A stretch of 64,000 nucleotides of DNA, taken from NCBI GenBank assembly GCA_951230915.1, contig OX579640.1:22898981-22962980 (forward strand), read 5' to 3'. The position numbers and the translations under genes are program-made. Shown here one piece after another: positions 1-12,404 of this stretch; the first letter of the stretch is position 1, and each line of letters begins with the position of its first letter. The notes under the pieces were generated by a model. It was given only the letters and a program-made list of their open reading frames with translations, did no database searches and was not told the origin of the DNA. This stretch comes from Antitrichia curtipendula. Lineage: Eukaryota > Streptophyta > Bryopsida > Hypnales > Leucodontaceae.

Positions 1-225
1 ACAATTCCAAAATTAAAACTTAGGTAGAAGTTGGCAATATAGAGTCAGAGTAAAAAATTTGAAGTAAAATAAAATAAGAAAAGGATCTAAATCCAAGGAT
101 GAAGTTTAGATAGACTTATAGGAGCTAGAACTTCATTCGTCCATAACTTCTTCTAGGAAGGTCGTATAATGTTTCTAGAGCCTGATTGTGCTCGCTTATT
201 TATCAAGGGTGTATAAATAAACGTT

Positions 226-355
226 CACAAAAATCAACTTACAATTACTACAAATGAACTACATGAAGAAAAGGAGAATTCCATGAAGAAAAGGAGAATT
301 CTAATAAGACAAAAGAGGTTTGTTTTTTTCTTGCATATTTCAAAGTTTTGAATTT
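226..355 (+). pseudogene. Second copy of the coiled-coil exon, truncated
   Basis: It matches the inverse of 11325-11450 (TACTACAAATGAACTACATG, AAAAGAGGTTTGTTTTTTTC) and carries a 21 bp internal duplication (GAAGAAAAGGAGAATTC twice). The sequence upstream of 226 does not match the other copy. Confidence 0.6.
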
Positions 356-382
356 TTTGCATATTTAGGGTTTTAGGGTTAC

Positions 383-893
383 CAAAGTCAAATTGGCCAT
401 AACTTCCAAAAAAAGTCCTATGTTTGGAATTTTTATTAGTTCATTATTTTTACAACCTTTGAGAATGGGGAAGTAGGTACCTTGAAATCTTTCAAATTTC
501 TCACCATGACAAAAATAGCAATCCTAAATGCCATTTTTAAAACATTTATAAAAATCAACCCTAAACTTTTTAAGAGACCAACACCACCATCAGATTCACA
601 ACATCCACAAATAGGGGAATAGGATTACTTCAAATTTCAAAACAGATTACTCTAAAGAAAGGCAATTGACCCTCAAAAAATCCAACTTGCTATATTTTGC
701 AAATGGAAAAAAAATTTAGGCTTTTTATTACACCATTGGATGCACAACCTATGAAAATCAAGGGAGGGGAGGGGGGGAGGTCAAAATTCAACTCCAAAAA
801 ACTATGTCAAAAATTCAGGGATATCCTTGTAACCCTAAACTTTAAAACTCTAAATTGTCCTAAAAGTATCACCATTTGCGAGATCTAGCAAGT
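383..893. repeat. ~480 bp dispersed repeat, copy 1
   Basis: Shared blocks are CCTATGTTTGGAATTTTTAT, ACCATGACAAAAATAGCAAT, CCATCAGATTCACAAC and TCCAACTTGCTATATTTTGC. An inverted partial copy (882-955, AGCAAGTTGTACTTTTTGAG) abuts it and forms a hairpin. Open frames in it are not convincing as genes. Confidence 0.8.
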
Positions 894-1754
894 TGTACTT
901 TTTGAGGGTGAGTTGACTTTCTTTAGGGTAAGATATTTTGAAATTTGGAATAAATCTATCCACTTTTTTATAGGTTTTATAAATCCAATAGTGGTCTTGA
1001 TTTTTGGTTCTTGGTCAAAATTCGTTGCGGTTTGAATTTTTTTCTACGGAGGTCATCACGTTTAATGAAGCAAAAGGGGATAAAATATTGTGAAAAAAAA
1101 AATTTCAAAAGATCATTTTTAAGTGAAACGATATAGAAAATGAAAAGTGGAAGAGGGGATTGTGTTGATACAAGACATGTATAAGTACGGGAAGAAGTGG
1201 GTAATTATATTAGAAAAAAATAAAAAAACATTTGTTGATAGGGATCCTACTAGCCTTAAAGACAAGTTTAAGAACTTGGTCAAGGCTGGACAAGTTTGTT
1301 TCAATTTGTTGTGATCAGTGATTATTCAGGAACTTCTTGGGATTTGGTGCTACTGCTAGTGCAGATTTCTTACTATATCGTTGAGAGCGTAGCCTGACTT
1401 GTTGTTCATTTATTTCAAAATTAATACTTACACTTACCTGTTTGTTACTTCTGAAGCATTTACAACCAGTCACTTTATAAACAGAGAACACCAGCGTCTG
1501 AGTGATCTATCACTTAGCTCTTTATTGTTTAGGGTTCATTTGTTGAAGAATGTATCGCAATTTATAAAATAATTACAAATTTTATTTTTGTAAATTGAAT
1601 TTTGTCTCACACCTGGTCAGGTAAATGACAGCCCATATAATAGTTTGAAGTCATCCAAAAATTCCGTATCGATGCTTAGCTGCTTACGGAGATGTTATTA
1701 GTGTTGTTAAGTCGTAAGTCTTCTTTGTAATATTAGTTTGGTGCTTTTTTAGTG

Positions 1755-2345
1755 ATGTCAAATCCTAAACCATTTCCATGGCCTAAAATAAAAGACATTT
1801 TTGGGATTAGGCCTTACAAGCATCTATGAGGGGGTGACTTTACTTTAGATTAAAAATAGACGTATCAAAAGCTCAAAATAGCCATTGCTTCCTAAACACT
1901 TTTGCATAAAGAAGAGCAATTAAAAACAAAGTACATGACGTCATAATTCCTCTTCTTAAAAATCCATGATAACGTGGCATTTTAAGATTAGACATTCCAT
2001 GCATGAGTTATGGATGAATGAAATTTTATTTTTAAAACTTCATCTGGCCATTGCCCCTACTTAAAAACATGGATGATAAAATAAAAGACATTTTTTTATT
2101 AAAAGCCCTCACAAGCATACATAAGGTGATGACTTTATTTTAGATTAAAAATAGACGTATCAAAAGCTAAAAATAGCCATTGCTCTTCAAACCCTTTCGC
2201 AAAAAGAAGGGCATTTGAAAACGAAGTAGATGATGTCCTTGCTCTACTTCTTAGGAATCCATGATGACGTAGCATTTCAAGATTGGACATTACATGCATG
2301 AGTTATAGACGGATAAAGTATTATTTCTAAAACTTCATCCATCCA
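1755..2345 (+). repeat. Tandem pair of a ~300 bp dispersed repeat
   Basis: 1755-2042 and 2077-2342 share AAATAAAAGACATTTTT, AGATTAAAAATAGACGTATC, CCATTGCT, GAATCCATGATGACGTAGCA and CATGCATGAGTTAT. The same pair occurs inverted at 13571-14155. Confidence 0.85.
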
Positions 2346-2462
2346 TAACTCATGCATACAAGGTCGTATTAAGAAGTGCAATACCAATCCGGGATACCCA
2401 TTCATAGACCTACGACATTGTTTTAGGCCAAAACTCCAAAATCAATCAACTTGAAAAAGCCA

Positions 2463-2945
2463 ACTATGAGAATTAACAAAGTCAAACTGGCTTAAACTAC
2501 AAAAAAAAGCCCTATGTTTGGAATTTTTATTACTCCATTGTCTTTACAATCCTTGAAAATGGGGAAATATGTACCTTCAAATTTTTCAAATTCCTCACCA
2601 TGACGAAAATAGCAATCCTAAATGACACTTTTAAAACGCTCATAACAACCAATCCTAAACTTTTTAAGAGAAACCACACCGCCATCAAATTCACAACACC
2701 CACAAATAAGAGGGTTTGTCTAATCGAAGTTTTAAAACACTTTATCCTAAAGAAAGTCAACTCACCCTCAAAAAATTCAACTTGCTATATCTCGCAAAAG
2801 GTGAAACTTTTAGGGCTTTTTATTGCACCATTGGATGCGCAATCTATGAAAATGGGGGGAAGATAGGCCAAAATTATACCCTCAAAAAGTATGTCAAAAA
2901 TTTGGGGATACCCTAGTAAATTGTAACCCTAAATCCTAAAATCCT
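2463..2945. repeat. ~480 bp dispersed repeat, copy 2
   Basis: Co-linear with 383-893 over its whole length, including GCACCATTGGATGCGCAAT and ACTTTTTAAGAGA. It ends in degenerate telomere-like CCCTAAATCCTAAAATCCTAA. Confidence 0.82.
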
Positions 2946-4522
2946 AAGCCTGCGAGCCCTCAAGTTAGCACTTGGAGCTCTAGGTTTATTTTTCACGATT
3001 GTTGTTAGTTTTTAGCGTCAATTTATGCCAAATAGCATGAATAAGTCAGTTGAGAGGAGTTTTGTAGAAGTCCCTGCCAGATTAGTGAGGAAACTTTCTA
3101 AAATCATGGAAAGCACAAAATATTCTATATTTCCAGGTTTAGGTCTTAGTTTAGAGTCTTATAGTCCAGATTAACATTGTCAAGAGATGTGAGGATGTGA
3201 GAGTTAACCAAATATAGTGCCTGATCCATGTAAAACTCGATATGTAGAGTGCATGTGACAGCCTAGCTAAACTACAAGAGTCTATATCCAGATTTAAAAG
3301 TATCTAGATCCAATTCATGTAGAACATGGACTAGTTACGTGAAGACCTGCAAATGTTGAAGAATATGAAACGGAATGCAAAATAGAAGAAGGGCGAGGTG
3401 ATTGGAGCTTACAAAAAGGTGCTTTTAGGATATAAGCATGCCAAAAGATCAACAGCGGAGCTAATCATCCACAACAACCCCAATGCCAGAATAATTTTCC
3501 CCCAGGCGGAAATTATTAAGGAATTGCTAAAATTAGCATTTTTATTGGAGGTTTGGTTTTGCCCTTGGCTTTGGACACTTCCTAGAAGTTTGCCTAAAAG
3601 TTTTGGAATTTTACAAAACTCCACGATGATTTTATGGAAAGTCAACCGCTTTTGAAACTGATGGTAATTTCTTGGAAATTATCCAGAGTGTGGTAAAATC
3701 TCACTAAAAATTAGATTAAAGTTTTACATATTAAATAAGCAACCTGTCAAGTTTGAAGACTTTCTGATAGTCAAAAGTACCAGAATCGGCAACGACATCG
3801 AATTTAACAAGAATTTACAACATGGCGGCAGGTTGACCGGCGAACCAGGAGCTAGCGGTGTCCAAATGTCGCAAACACAAAATGTTTTCTTATGCTCACG
3901 AACCTTCTAGGCAACTCTGGCCAGTCAGTTTCCTCGGAAAATGCAAATTCCATTAATAGGGATTTTGACTTTTCTTTGGAGTTACCGTGATTGGTTTTTA
4001 CGAATATTTACAGCCTGGAAGAAGGGGATAGGGGGTTCTTAAGACTAATTGGGGTCTTCTAAACGCGATGGCGCAATCGGTTCCAAATTTGGAGTTATTA
4101 TCAAGAAGATAGGAAGAATTCAGCAATAGGTTTGACTTTTTTAGAGTAATTAGCGATAATTCAAGGTCAATTTACAAAATATCTTGGTGAAAATTGAAGA
4201 TTGGATTTAGTTTAAATGTCAAATCTTTCCTTTAAAAACCAATTTAGATTAAACTAAGAATATTTGGAATTGAATTAGGATTAATTTGCAAAATATCTAG
4301 GTTAATTAGGATTATTTTCATAAAAATCTTTGGGGAAAATCAAGTATTTGATTTAGGCGAGATTCCAAGGCTAATTAGAGCCTCCAAGGAACTTACTTGA
4401 GGACCTTCCTTCCCATTAAACAAAGATTAAATGCGAAATATCTCGTGGTAATTTAGAATTTAATTAGGTAGTTAGTTAAACGTTTTTTAACCGTCAACTT
4501 ACCGGGGACGGCTTAGCTCGAG
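2946..4522. other. No gene seen
   Basis: AT-rich sequence with short open frames on both strands at 3400-3655 that mirror each other and show no protein character. Nothing else was identified. Confidence 0.3.
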
Positions 4523-4529
4523 TATAAAA
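4523..4529 (+). promoter_or_regulatory. TATA-box-like TATAAAA
   Basis: CTCGAGTATAAAAAGCCTCCCC sits at the change from AT-rich repeats to a GC-mixed stretch. A transcript from here could reach the exon-like ORF at 5890 through the 4860-5390 segment, but no direct support is visible. Confidence 0.3.
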
Positions 4530-5889
4530 AGCCTCCCCTAAAGGTTGTCGGTACCCTCATTTTTATTATCAAATCCATGCTCATTTTTCATTTCTTTATT
4601 ATTGCTTTATTGTACTACCGACACATTGTTTGAGTACTTTTAAAGCCAAAAATTGGCTATTTCTTTCTATTTCTTTCTATTTCTTTACAATTTGTGTTAT
4701 TTCTCTTATTGTTTTGTTTTTGTTCAACTGCTAGATTTCACTCTTATCTTTAAAAGTTTACAAAAAATTAGTTTTTTTTTTTTTTTTTTCTTATTCTTAT
4801 AAAATTCATGAAAATTAATTTTCTTTATTTTTAGTTCTATGCTAGTAGTATTTTCTTCCAAATTGCTTGAGTTTTATAGGAAAAATTCAGTTCATTAAGG
4901 TAGCCCAAAAGCAGGAGCAGCCAAGGCCAGGTGACGGGGAAGAGAAGACTACAGGTGACGAGAAAGAGAAGACCAAAGGACGACGGGACAAGACCACGTG
5001 GCAGAGAGTGGTCCGGAGAGGGTTGCAGTAGCAGTGGTCTAAGGGGGTTAAGGTAGAGAGTCCAGTGAGTGGGAGTCCAGGAAGTCTGGTTGGGTGGTTC
5101 AAAGTCCGATTGGGAAAAAAGAGTCCCGGGAGACTACAAGTCCAACGTATCTCAAAATTCACAAATCCAATTTCATAAGCTAAGGCTATTGCTCACCACG
5201 CATATAAATTTTGAGTTTTCGGGAAGAAATTGAACATCAAAAATTCTTCCAAACCTCACAAATCTCTCCAACACCATAGCTCCTCAAACAACAACAACAT
5301 AAGAAGTGAAGGAAAAGAGAGATCATAAAAAGACTAACAAGGAAAGACGAAGAATAAAAAGACTATTAAGGTTAGGATCTTACTATTGAGTTTTGGATTG
5401 TTTTGATTATTTTTTTCTTTCCGTTAGCATTTTACTATTGAAGTTAGATTGTTTGGATTGCTAAATTCTTTTTACTATGCATCGATGGATTTGTTTTTTG
5501 ATTATTTAAGCTTATTTTATTAGATTACTATTCATTCGGTTGGTTTTAGTTATTAATTAGGATTTCAAATCCAAATTAGTTGTTTGTTTTTAGTTTGGTG
5601 TTTGTTTTATTAGGCCTAATAAGCCAAATAGATACAAACAAACAACAACTAATATCTTTGGAATATTTAATGAAAAACTATTAAACGATTGGCAAAAAAA
5701 TAATATTACTATCCATTGGAAACTTGGAAAATTGAATTAATTTATTCAATCTAAATTAAATTTCTAAAACTAAAGGACTATTCTCAATTGTTAAAATTAA
5801 CAAAATTTGACTTTTAGATAGATTTTAGAAGTACAACTCAGCAACAATTGACTCAAATTTAACTAAAATGGCGTGACTCATGAAAGGCA

Positions 5890-5961
5890 ATGGAGGACCA
5901 CGAGGAGATGATCATGTTCGTGTATTGCGACGACAGAGTTGTTGACATTTTTGATACCAAG
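5890..5961 (+). CDS. Possible first coding exon, 24 codons
   Basis: The ATG at 5890 lies in a fair context (GGCAATGG) with an in-frame stop just upstream. The 24-codon frame (MEDHEEMIMFVYCDD at its start, DIFDTK at its end) stops at a good donor (AAG|GTATGA). No downstream exon was recognised. It could be a gene relic. Confidence 0.3.
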
Positions 5962-6944
5962 GTATGATTTTCAAAACTCATTTGACTTTTCTTTTCATTC
6001 TTTAGATTAGATTTAAAAATCAAAATTAACAATTAAAACTCCGATAGCTAGTTAGAATTTAGAAATCACTAAAAACTTTTTAACTTAACTAAAATTGTGG
6101 AAGTAATAATTGGATGAACTTTGAATCAATTTGGGAATATTAATTTCATCCAAAGGAATTTCAAAAGGAATCTAACTTGATTTAGGGATCTTAGGAATAC
6201 TAGAATATTGAAAAAAAGTTAAAATCTAATTTGTCCTTTTATTCTATAAAAACTTGTTGAATAACGAATTCCATCCAACTAAGAGGAATTTTAGTTCATC
6301 CATAAGTTTTTACCTAACAGGCTAATAGTCCAAAATTCTTGTTTTTTACCTTGATAGAAAGGTAATTTTTTATTTTCTTCATAAAAACCATAAAACCCTA
6401 AAAAATTGCTAAATTTAGATTAGTAACTTAGAATTGAAATCCATCTAATAACAATTTGGAATATTCTTAAGAAATAATTAAGGAATTTTTTGAGACTGTA
6501 ATCTTTTAGAGAATCTTTTGAAGACTCCTAAACCATCTCTTACTTTCAAAATTACTTTAATTTGGAAAGGAATAAAGAATGGATAAATTTTGGCTTAAGT
6601 TTGAATGCAAATTTTTAAAATAGGTCAAAACTAGATTTTCTCTCAAAAACCCATTAGTAAAATTAATTAACATTTAAACCCTAACATTTAGATTTACTTA
6701 GAATAGATTCTAGCTTAGATAAAAATTTATTTCCATTCAACTAACCATAAAAGTCCTAATTCTTTAACCATTAGTGTGTTTCAAATTATTTAGATTAGAT
6801 CAAAATCAACATAACAAAGTGTCCATTGCTTAGAAGGCCAAAGAACACTATGTTTGATTTCATCTCCTAAAAATTATTTTTCATGCCGCTAGAATCCGTG
6901 TGTACGTTTTACCTATGAAGGGGGGAGATTAAGACACTCACAAA

Positions 6945-7235
6945 ATCCTAAACTCTAACTTTTTAATGAGAAACGAACACCACCATCAGATTCACAATAC
7001 CCACAAATAGGGAGGTATGTCTATCCGAAATTTCAAAATGCCTTACCCTAAAGAAAGTCAACTCATCTTTAAAAAGTGCAACATACTAAATTTTGCAATC
7101 AGTAAAACTATTAGGGCTTCTTACTATACTATTGGATGCGCAGCCTATGAAAATTGAGGGGTAGGCCAAAATTCAACCTAAAAAAATATATTAAAAAGTT
7201 GGAGATATCCTTGTAAACTCCAAACCTAGCAACTC
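6945..7235. repeat. ~480 bp dispersed repeat, copy 3 (5' part missing)
   Basis: It matches the second half of the family (CACCACCATCAGATTCACAA, ACCCTAAAGAAAGTCAACTC, ATTGGATGCGCAGCCTATGA). Confidence 0.78.
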
Positions 7236-7617
7236 ATTTTCCACCTAAAAATCGAAAGTCCGAAACCCATGGCCTTGCTCAGTAGCTATCTTTTTGTACA
7301 GTGACCACCTATATGATGTATTCGAAAGATAAAATGTGGCACGATGCAAAATCGAACAATGCCAGAAGGAGTCAAGTCTTCATTATTAAAGGTTGCACGG
7401 GCTTAGTATATTTCAGAGTTGGATGTGCATTACGCCTGCACAAAGACAGGTCTGAAGCAGCTCACACGCACCCGGTTGAAGTGTACTCCGGAGCTTCGAC
7501 GTGCATTCCAAAAAACGACGTACATTTCCAAAAGGAAAGGTACACCGATGTACCATGAGTGTTAAAAGATATACCGGTGTACCCTCGAATGCAACGCATT
7601 CCAGTGACTACGATTTA
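7236..7617. other. Unique segment between two dispersed repeat copies
   Basis: It contains an 85-codon open frame (7301-7558) and a few clustered GTACA/ACGT words, with GC content higher than its flanks. No family is recognised and the frame could be accidental. Confidence 0.3.
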
Positions 7618-7885
7618 TAGGGGGGTAGGTTTACTCCAAATTTCAAAATACTTTACTCCAAAGAAAGTCAATTCACCTTCAAAAAGTCTAACTTGCATTA
7701 TCTCGCAATTGGTGATACTTTAATGGTGATTTTTTGCACCATTGAATGCGCAACATATGAAAATGAAGGGGGATACGCCAAAATTCAGTCGTAAAAGAGT
7801 ATGTCAAAAATTCAGGGCCACCCTTGTCACCCTGGATCTTAAATTCTAAACCCTAAACCCAAACCCTAAAACTAATACTTAATAC
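7618..7885. repeat. ~480 bp dispersed repeat, copy 4, with telomere-like tail
   Basis: It matches the 3' part of the family (CTCCAAAGAAAGTCAATTC, ATTATCTCGCAATTGG, GCACCATTGAATGCGCAAC) and ends in CTAAACCCTAAACCC and ACCCTAAAAC, near-perfect plant telomere units. Confidence 0.78.
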
Positions 7886-9265
7886 ATTGATTATTGTAGC
7901 TTCAATTTGAATTACAAAAATAATTAGGATTATAGGGTTGAATCTAGCCAAAATCTTTCTATAAGTTTGTCACTAATAATATTTATTATTAAATAAAATC
8001 ATTAAATCATATCATAAGTTAAAAAGAGTTTTTATTGAAAAATATGAAAGATTTAAAAATTAGTAAAAGATAAAGAAATTATTATATATATCATGATGAT
8101 AAAAACAAAAAAATCATAGTATAAAAAAAATAGTTAGATAAAAAATTATATTAGAAGGTACTGTAGTCACTATATATACTTTCTTATGATGATGATATAG
8201 TTGAATTTCAATTCAAAAACTTTTATTTTATACAAAGTATGGTATAAAGTTGCAAACTTAATTTGGTTTAAGCAATCTTGTGACGCTACAAAACTAAGTC
8301 TTGTGATTTAGTCGATAGAATATTATTTGCAAAAATGAAATAAATAATATTAATTAATTAATTTTATTGTATATGTTTTAGCATGTTAATATTTAAGATT
8401 GTTTATTTACATTTTTTGTACAACTATACTAAAATAATTTCAAATGATTATTTAAAAAACAATAGATTGTATATACTATGTAATGTTTTATTGACAATAA
8501 CGAGAAAAAAGAAACTTTATATTAAAATTAATACTTGAAAGAAAATACAAGTATTAGAGACAGAGATTTTATTTTACGACAAGTAAATAAATTATTAAAA
8601 ATAAATAAAGTTCATAATGGGAGAGCGACAATACTTCTTCAAGATTAAAATAAGTTATTTGATTGATAAGAGGCCTTTGCCAAATATCCGTCTTTATCTG
8701 ATAATTACCTATTCAATCATTTTGCTTTTTTGTGTTGTTGTTTCGCTACTCATTGCAAAGAGTTTAGTTTTAGCCATTACTAGTGGCCCTGTATATTAGG
8801 TAAAAATCTTTAAAAATAAAAATTGATTTCTAAAATTTAAAAAAAAATTAAGTGTTTTTTTCACCAAGGGCTTAGATTCTGTGTACTAGTTTTTTCAATG
8901 GAAATTAATCATGTGTTTCAAGAAAAAATAAAATAGAATTTGATTGACATGTAATTAAATATATTTGTTAAAAAATGGGATTATTGCTTCAGATCATTGT
9001 AAATTTTTTGGCCTTGGTATTCAATCAGCCTATCAGAATTTCAATTTGAGAATTTGTTTTTTCCCGTAAACTAGTAGAAATGTGTGAGCTGTTTTCATTG
9101 CATATGGTAGAAACATCCAAGAATTGGTCGACGAAAAGTGTATAAAACTCTAACTTAAATCGCTTCTAAGCAAAAGACTTCTATTTAGATATTTAAAATT
9201 ATCCATAAAGTCCTAAAACACAATAAAGACAATACACTCAAAAATCTGAATTTTTATTTGTTAAT
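7886..9265. other. Very AT-rich segment, no gene seen
   Basis: Runs of A/T and short AT repeats. A 60-codon hydrophobic frame at 8617-8799 (SIILLFCVVVSLLIA) has no recognised relative and may be chance in AT-rich DNA. Confidence 0.3.
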
Positions 9266-10720
9266 GTGAATTGTAGGTGACGAGGGATTTGAGTATTCTT
9301 TTCATGTTTCAATATTTTCATTCATCGAGTGAACTCCGATCTAGTTGTGCATTTAAAAGCCAATCAGGCTCTCATGCTGTCGTCTTCATTCGGGTCCGTC
9401 CGATGAATAAAATGCTTGAGACATAATTATATTGAAAACTAAGGCGAATATCGAAGGGTCATGAATTCAAAAAATGTATTTGCTTGCGATTTTTAATATA
9501 CATATTTTTTTTGGATTTCCACAGTGTTTTTTAGAAATCTGGAGAAAATGGAGATTGTTCTTATGAGGTACCTATACTATGGTTTCATTTAAGTATTTTT
9601 TCTCTTTATATTTAAATGTGAGTTATAAGTGATCAGGAATTCGAGTGTCCTTTTCATATTTCAATCTTTTCATTCAGTGAGTGAACCCGATCAAGTTGTG
9701 TGCATAGGAGCTAATCAAGCTCCCATGCTATCGTCTCCTTTCGGATCCATCCGATGAATAAAAATATTAAAAGATAGTTGCATTGAAGACTTAAGCAAAA
9801 TATCAAAGAGTCATGAATTCAAAAAAAATATTTGCTTGTGATTTTTTATATGCGTATTTTTTTTGGATTTTTACAAGATTTTTTGGAAATCTAGATAAAA
9901 TGAAGATTGTTCCTACAGAATGTGAATTTTATCATTCATTCTATAAAAGGCTAGAAGAAGAGTTGGATGGGCCTAATTTTCTTTTATCCTTTCTGATTCG
10001 AAGGGTTTGATTCTCTCTCTACTCAGCAAGGTACATACATTATAATTTCATTTAAGTTTTTGTTTTTCATATTTAAATGTGAAATATAGGTGATCAAAAA
10101 TTTAGATGTTCTTCTCATTTTTTAATCTTTTCATTCATCATGTGAATCCGATCCAGTTGTACGCATACAAGCCAATCAGGCTCTCATGCTGTCATTTCCA
10201 TTCGGATTCGCGCGATGAATAAAAGGATTGAAACATAATTACATTGAAGACTTAAGTAAAATACCAAAGAATCATGAATTCGAAAAATTTATTTGCTTGT
10301 GATTTTTAACGTGTGTATTTTTTTGTATTTCCACAGGGTTTTTTGGAAATCTGGAGAAAAGAGAGATTGTTCTTGCAAGGTACTTACATTATGGTTTCGT
10401 TTAAGTATTTTTTCTCTTCATATTCAAATGTGAATTATATGTGATTAGGGATTCGGGTGTCTTTCTCATATTTCAATTTTTTCATTCATCGAGTGAACCC
10501 CGGTCGAATTGTGCACATACAAGTCAATTAGGCTCCCATACTGTCGTCTTCATTTGGGTCCGTCTAATAAATAAAAGGATTGAAATATAATTACATTGAA
10601 GACTTAGATAGATACTAATGGATCATGACTTCAAAAAAAATTATTTGTTTATGAGTTTAATATGCGTATTTATTTGGGTTTTTACAATGTTTTTTCAAAA
10701 TCCCAAGAAAAGGCAAACGT
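9266..10720. repeat. Tandem array of four ~351 bp units with an exon-like core
   Basis: Unit starts at about 9266, 9619, 10080 and 10431 share CATGAATTC, TCATTCATCGAGTGAAC and CCGATGAATAAAA. Each unit contains a pyrimidine-rich tract, then a CACAG-type acceptor, then TTTTTTGGAAATCTGGAGAAAA, then AAGGTAC. The second unit is about 108 bp longer because of an extra segment at 9921-10028. Confidence 0.85.
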
Positions 10721-11075
10721 TGCAGGGAAAAAATAACAGAATTCAAGCGTGAGAAAGGGTTTGAGAAGAATAGAAAAAATGAAAAAATTCAAGAAGTTTT
10801 AGATAATATTGGATGTGAGGATAGCGCATACATTTATGAAAAAAAACATGAGAATAAAAATTTCAAAAGACAATTCATAGGGACCAACCAAAGAATTACA
10901 CCCGGATCTTTCACGATCATATTGTAGTAAAGGATCAAGAAATGATAGAAATAGAGGTTATGATTAAATTCACCACTTTTAACAATATAGAAGTTGAAGA
11001 GCAGTGTGAGCGTGAGATTCTAATGAAAATTTTTGTGCATATTTTCAAAAGAAGTAACAAAATTGCTATTATATA
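9895..11075 (+). pseudogene. AT-rich protein-coding remnant downstream of the ~351 bp array
   Basis: Three plus-strand segments have protein-like content: 9895-10010 with TECEFYHSFYKRLEEELDG; 10738-10927 with EFKREKGFEKNRKNEKIQEV; and 10890-11075 with IFHDHIVVKDQEMIEIEV and NNIEVEEQCEREILMKIFV. The last two overlap in different frames, indicating a frameshift at about 10890-10910. No family is recognised; the first segment may be an exon duplicated with the array. Confidence 0.35.
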
Positions 11076-11322
11076 GGAATCGTTAAAAAAAACTGCGAGG
11101 AAAGAGCGGACGCACTGAACGATCAATGAGGCGCCTACACAGAAGCTTCTGGTGCGCCTTTAGGCCCCAATTCCCCATGATGCCAAATTCACCTAGAAAT
11201 TTGAATTTCAGTCATTTTGCCATCGATAACATCTCAAAAGCGTTTTTCTAAACAATTTTTTTTAGAGAAGAAAGTTCCTAAGAAAAACAACCAAAAAATT
11301 AGTTATATTTTTTTATATAATG

Positions 11323-11750
11323 TTAAAAAAAAATTTTAACTTTGAAATATGCAAGAAAAAAATAAACCTCTTTTGCCTTCTTGGAATTTTTCTTTTCTTC
11401 ATGTAGTTCATTTGTAGTAACTTTAAGTTGATTTTCTAAATCTTCTATTTCTTTCAATTTTTTATTTATAATTAAAGTGAGTTTTTTCTTATGTAATTTT
11501 ATACCATATCTTATTCCACTTGTTATTGTATCACGCAAATAGAATTCATATAATTCAGTTTTTTATCAATTTAATTTTAATTAATTATTTTTTTCAATTA
11601 ATAAAGAAATTTTATTAAAAATATATTTTAATTTATTTCGCATTAAATTTAAAGAACTAGAAATACTATCGTAATTTTTACTAAAATCTAATGTCTCTGA
11701 CATAAACTTTTTGGAACATGTTTTCTTAGACATTTTTTAAACAAAAATAA
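11323..11750 (-). pseudogene. AT-rich coiled-coil coding remnant
   Basis: On the minus strand one frame runs from an ATG at about 11735 (MSKKTCSKKFMSETLDFSKN) through stops around 11575-11590 and continues in the same frame into a lysine/glutamate-rich coiled coil (KLKEIEDLENQLKVTTNEL). The coiled coil ends at a donor-like KKAKE|GTTTAT. A related inverted piece lies at 226-355. The protein is not recognised. Confidence 0.4.
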
Positions 11751-12404
11751 ATATAAAACTAACTAAATCCTAACTAATTAAATGGCTTGAGAACATCTCC
11801 GCGAGCAAGTACTTCTATCGTTTTCATCCTGTGACAAATTAAGGGTTAAGTTAAGGTGGTTGGAAACAAAGTAGGCTGACAAATATGTACATAGTAGAGT
11901 TTAATGATGCACAAGAAATTCTCCCCGCTGCAGTCTAAAATACGTAGTTTAAGGCTTTCTATTCTAATCATTTTCCATAATATTCCAGAAATGTTTTAGG
12001 AATGTGTCCTTATGAATATTGGAGAGCGACCATCTTTATATCAATTCTATATTCTCTTCAAAGTAGGTTAAGCTTTTGTGTTTCAGCAATCAACTAAAAA
12101 AATGGGAATAGCATCTTTTACTTTACATATATTCTGTTACAGAGATTTAATGCACATCTCAAACCAACCACCAAAACATAGTGATAAAATACAAAAAGAA
12201 ACAACTAGAACCTACTGAAATTATTTTCACAAGACTTCAAACAACTCCTTCCAGATCTGATTCTCTGTCGTTGAGGTGTCTCTCCCAAGTACCTTACTGC
12301 TTCTCACAATAGTTGACGTATAATTTATGATCCCTTCTTGCAATAGGCATGCCAGTAGCAATGTAGCATACTTCCACGTTGTAATATTCTTCCAAATTTT
12401 TTTT

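Noticed and set aside
4887..5162. 91-codon minus-strand ORF
   Set aside because: It is the reverse of a GA-rich leader-like segment; the Leu/Pro/Ser content is what any CT-rich strand would give.
7301..7558. 85-codon ORF between dispersed repeats as a gene
   Set aside because: No recognisable family, no introns or promoter signals, and composition unlike YchF exons.
8617..8799. 60-codon hydrophobic ORF as a small membrane protein
   Set aside because: It lies in very AT-rich DNA with no splice, promoter or family support.
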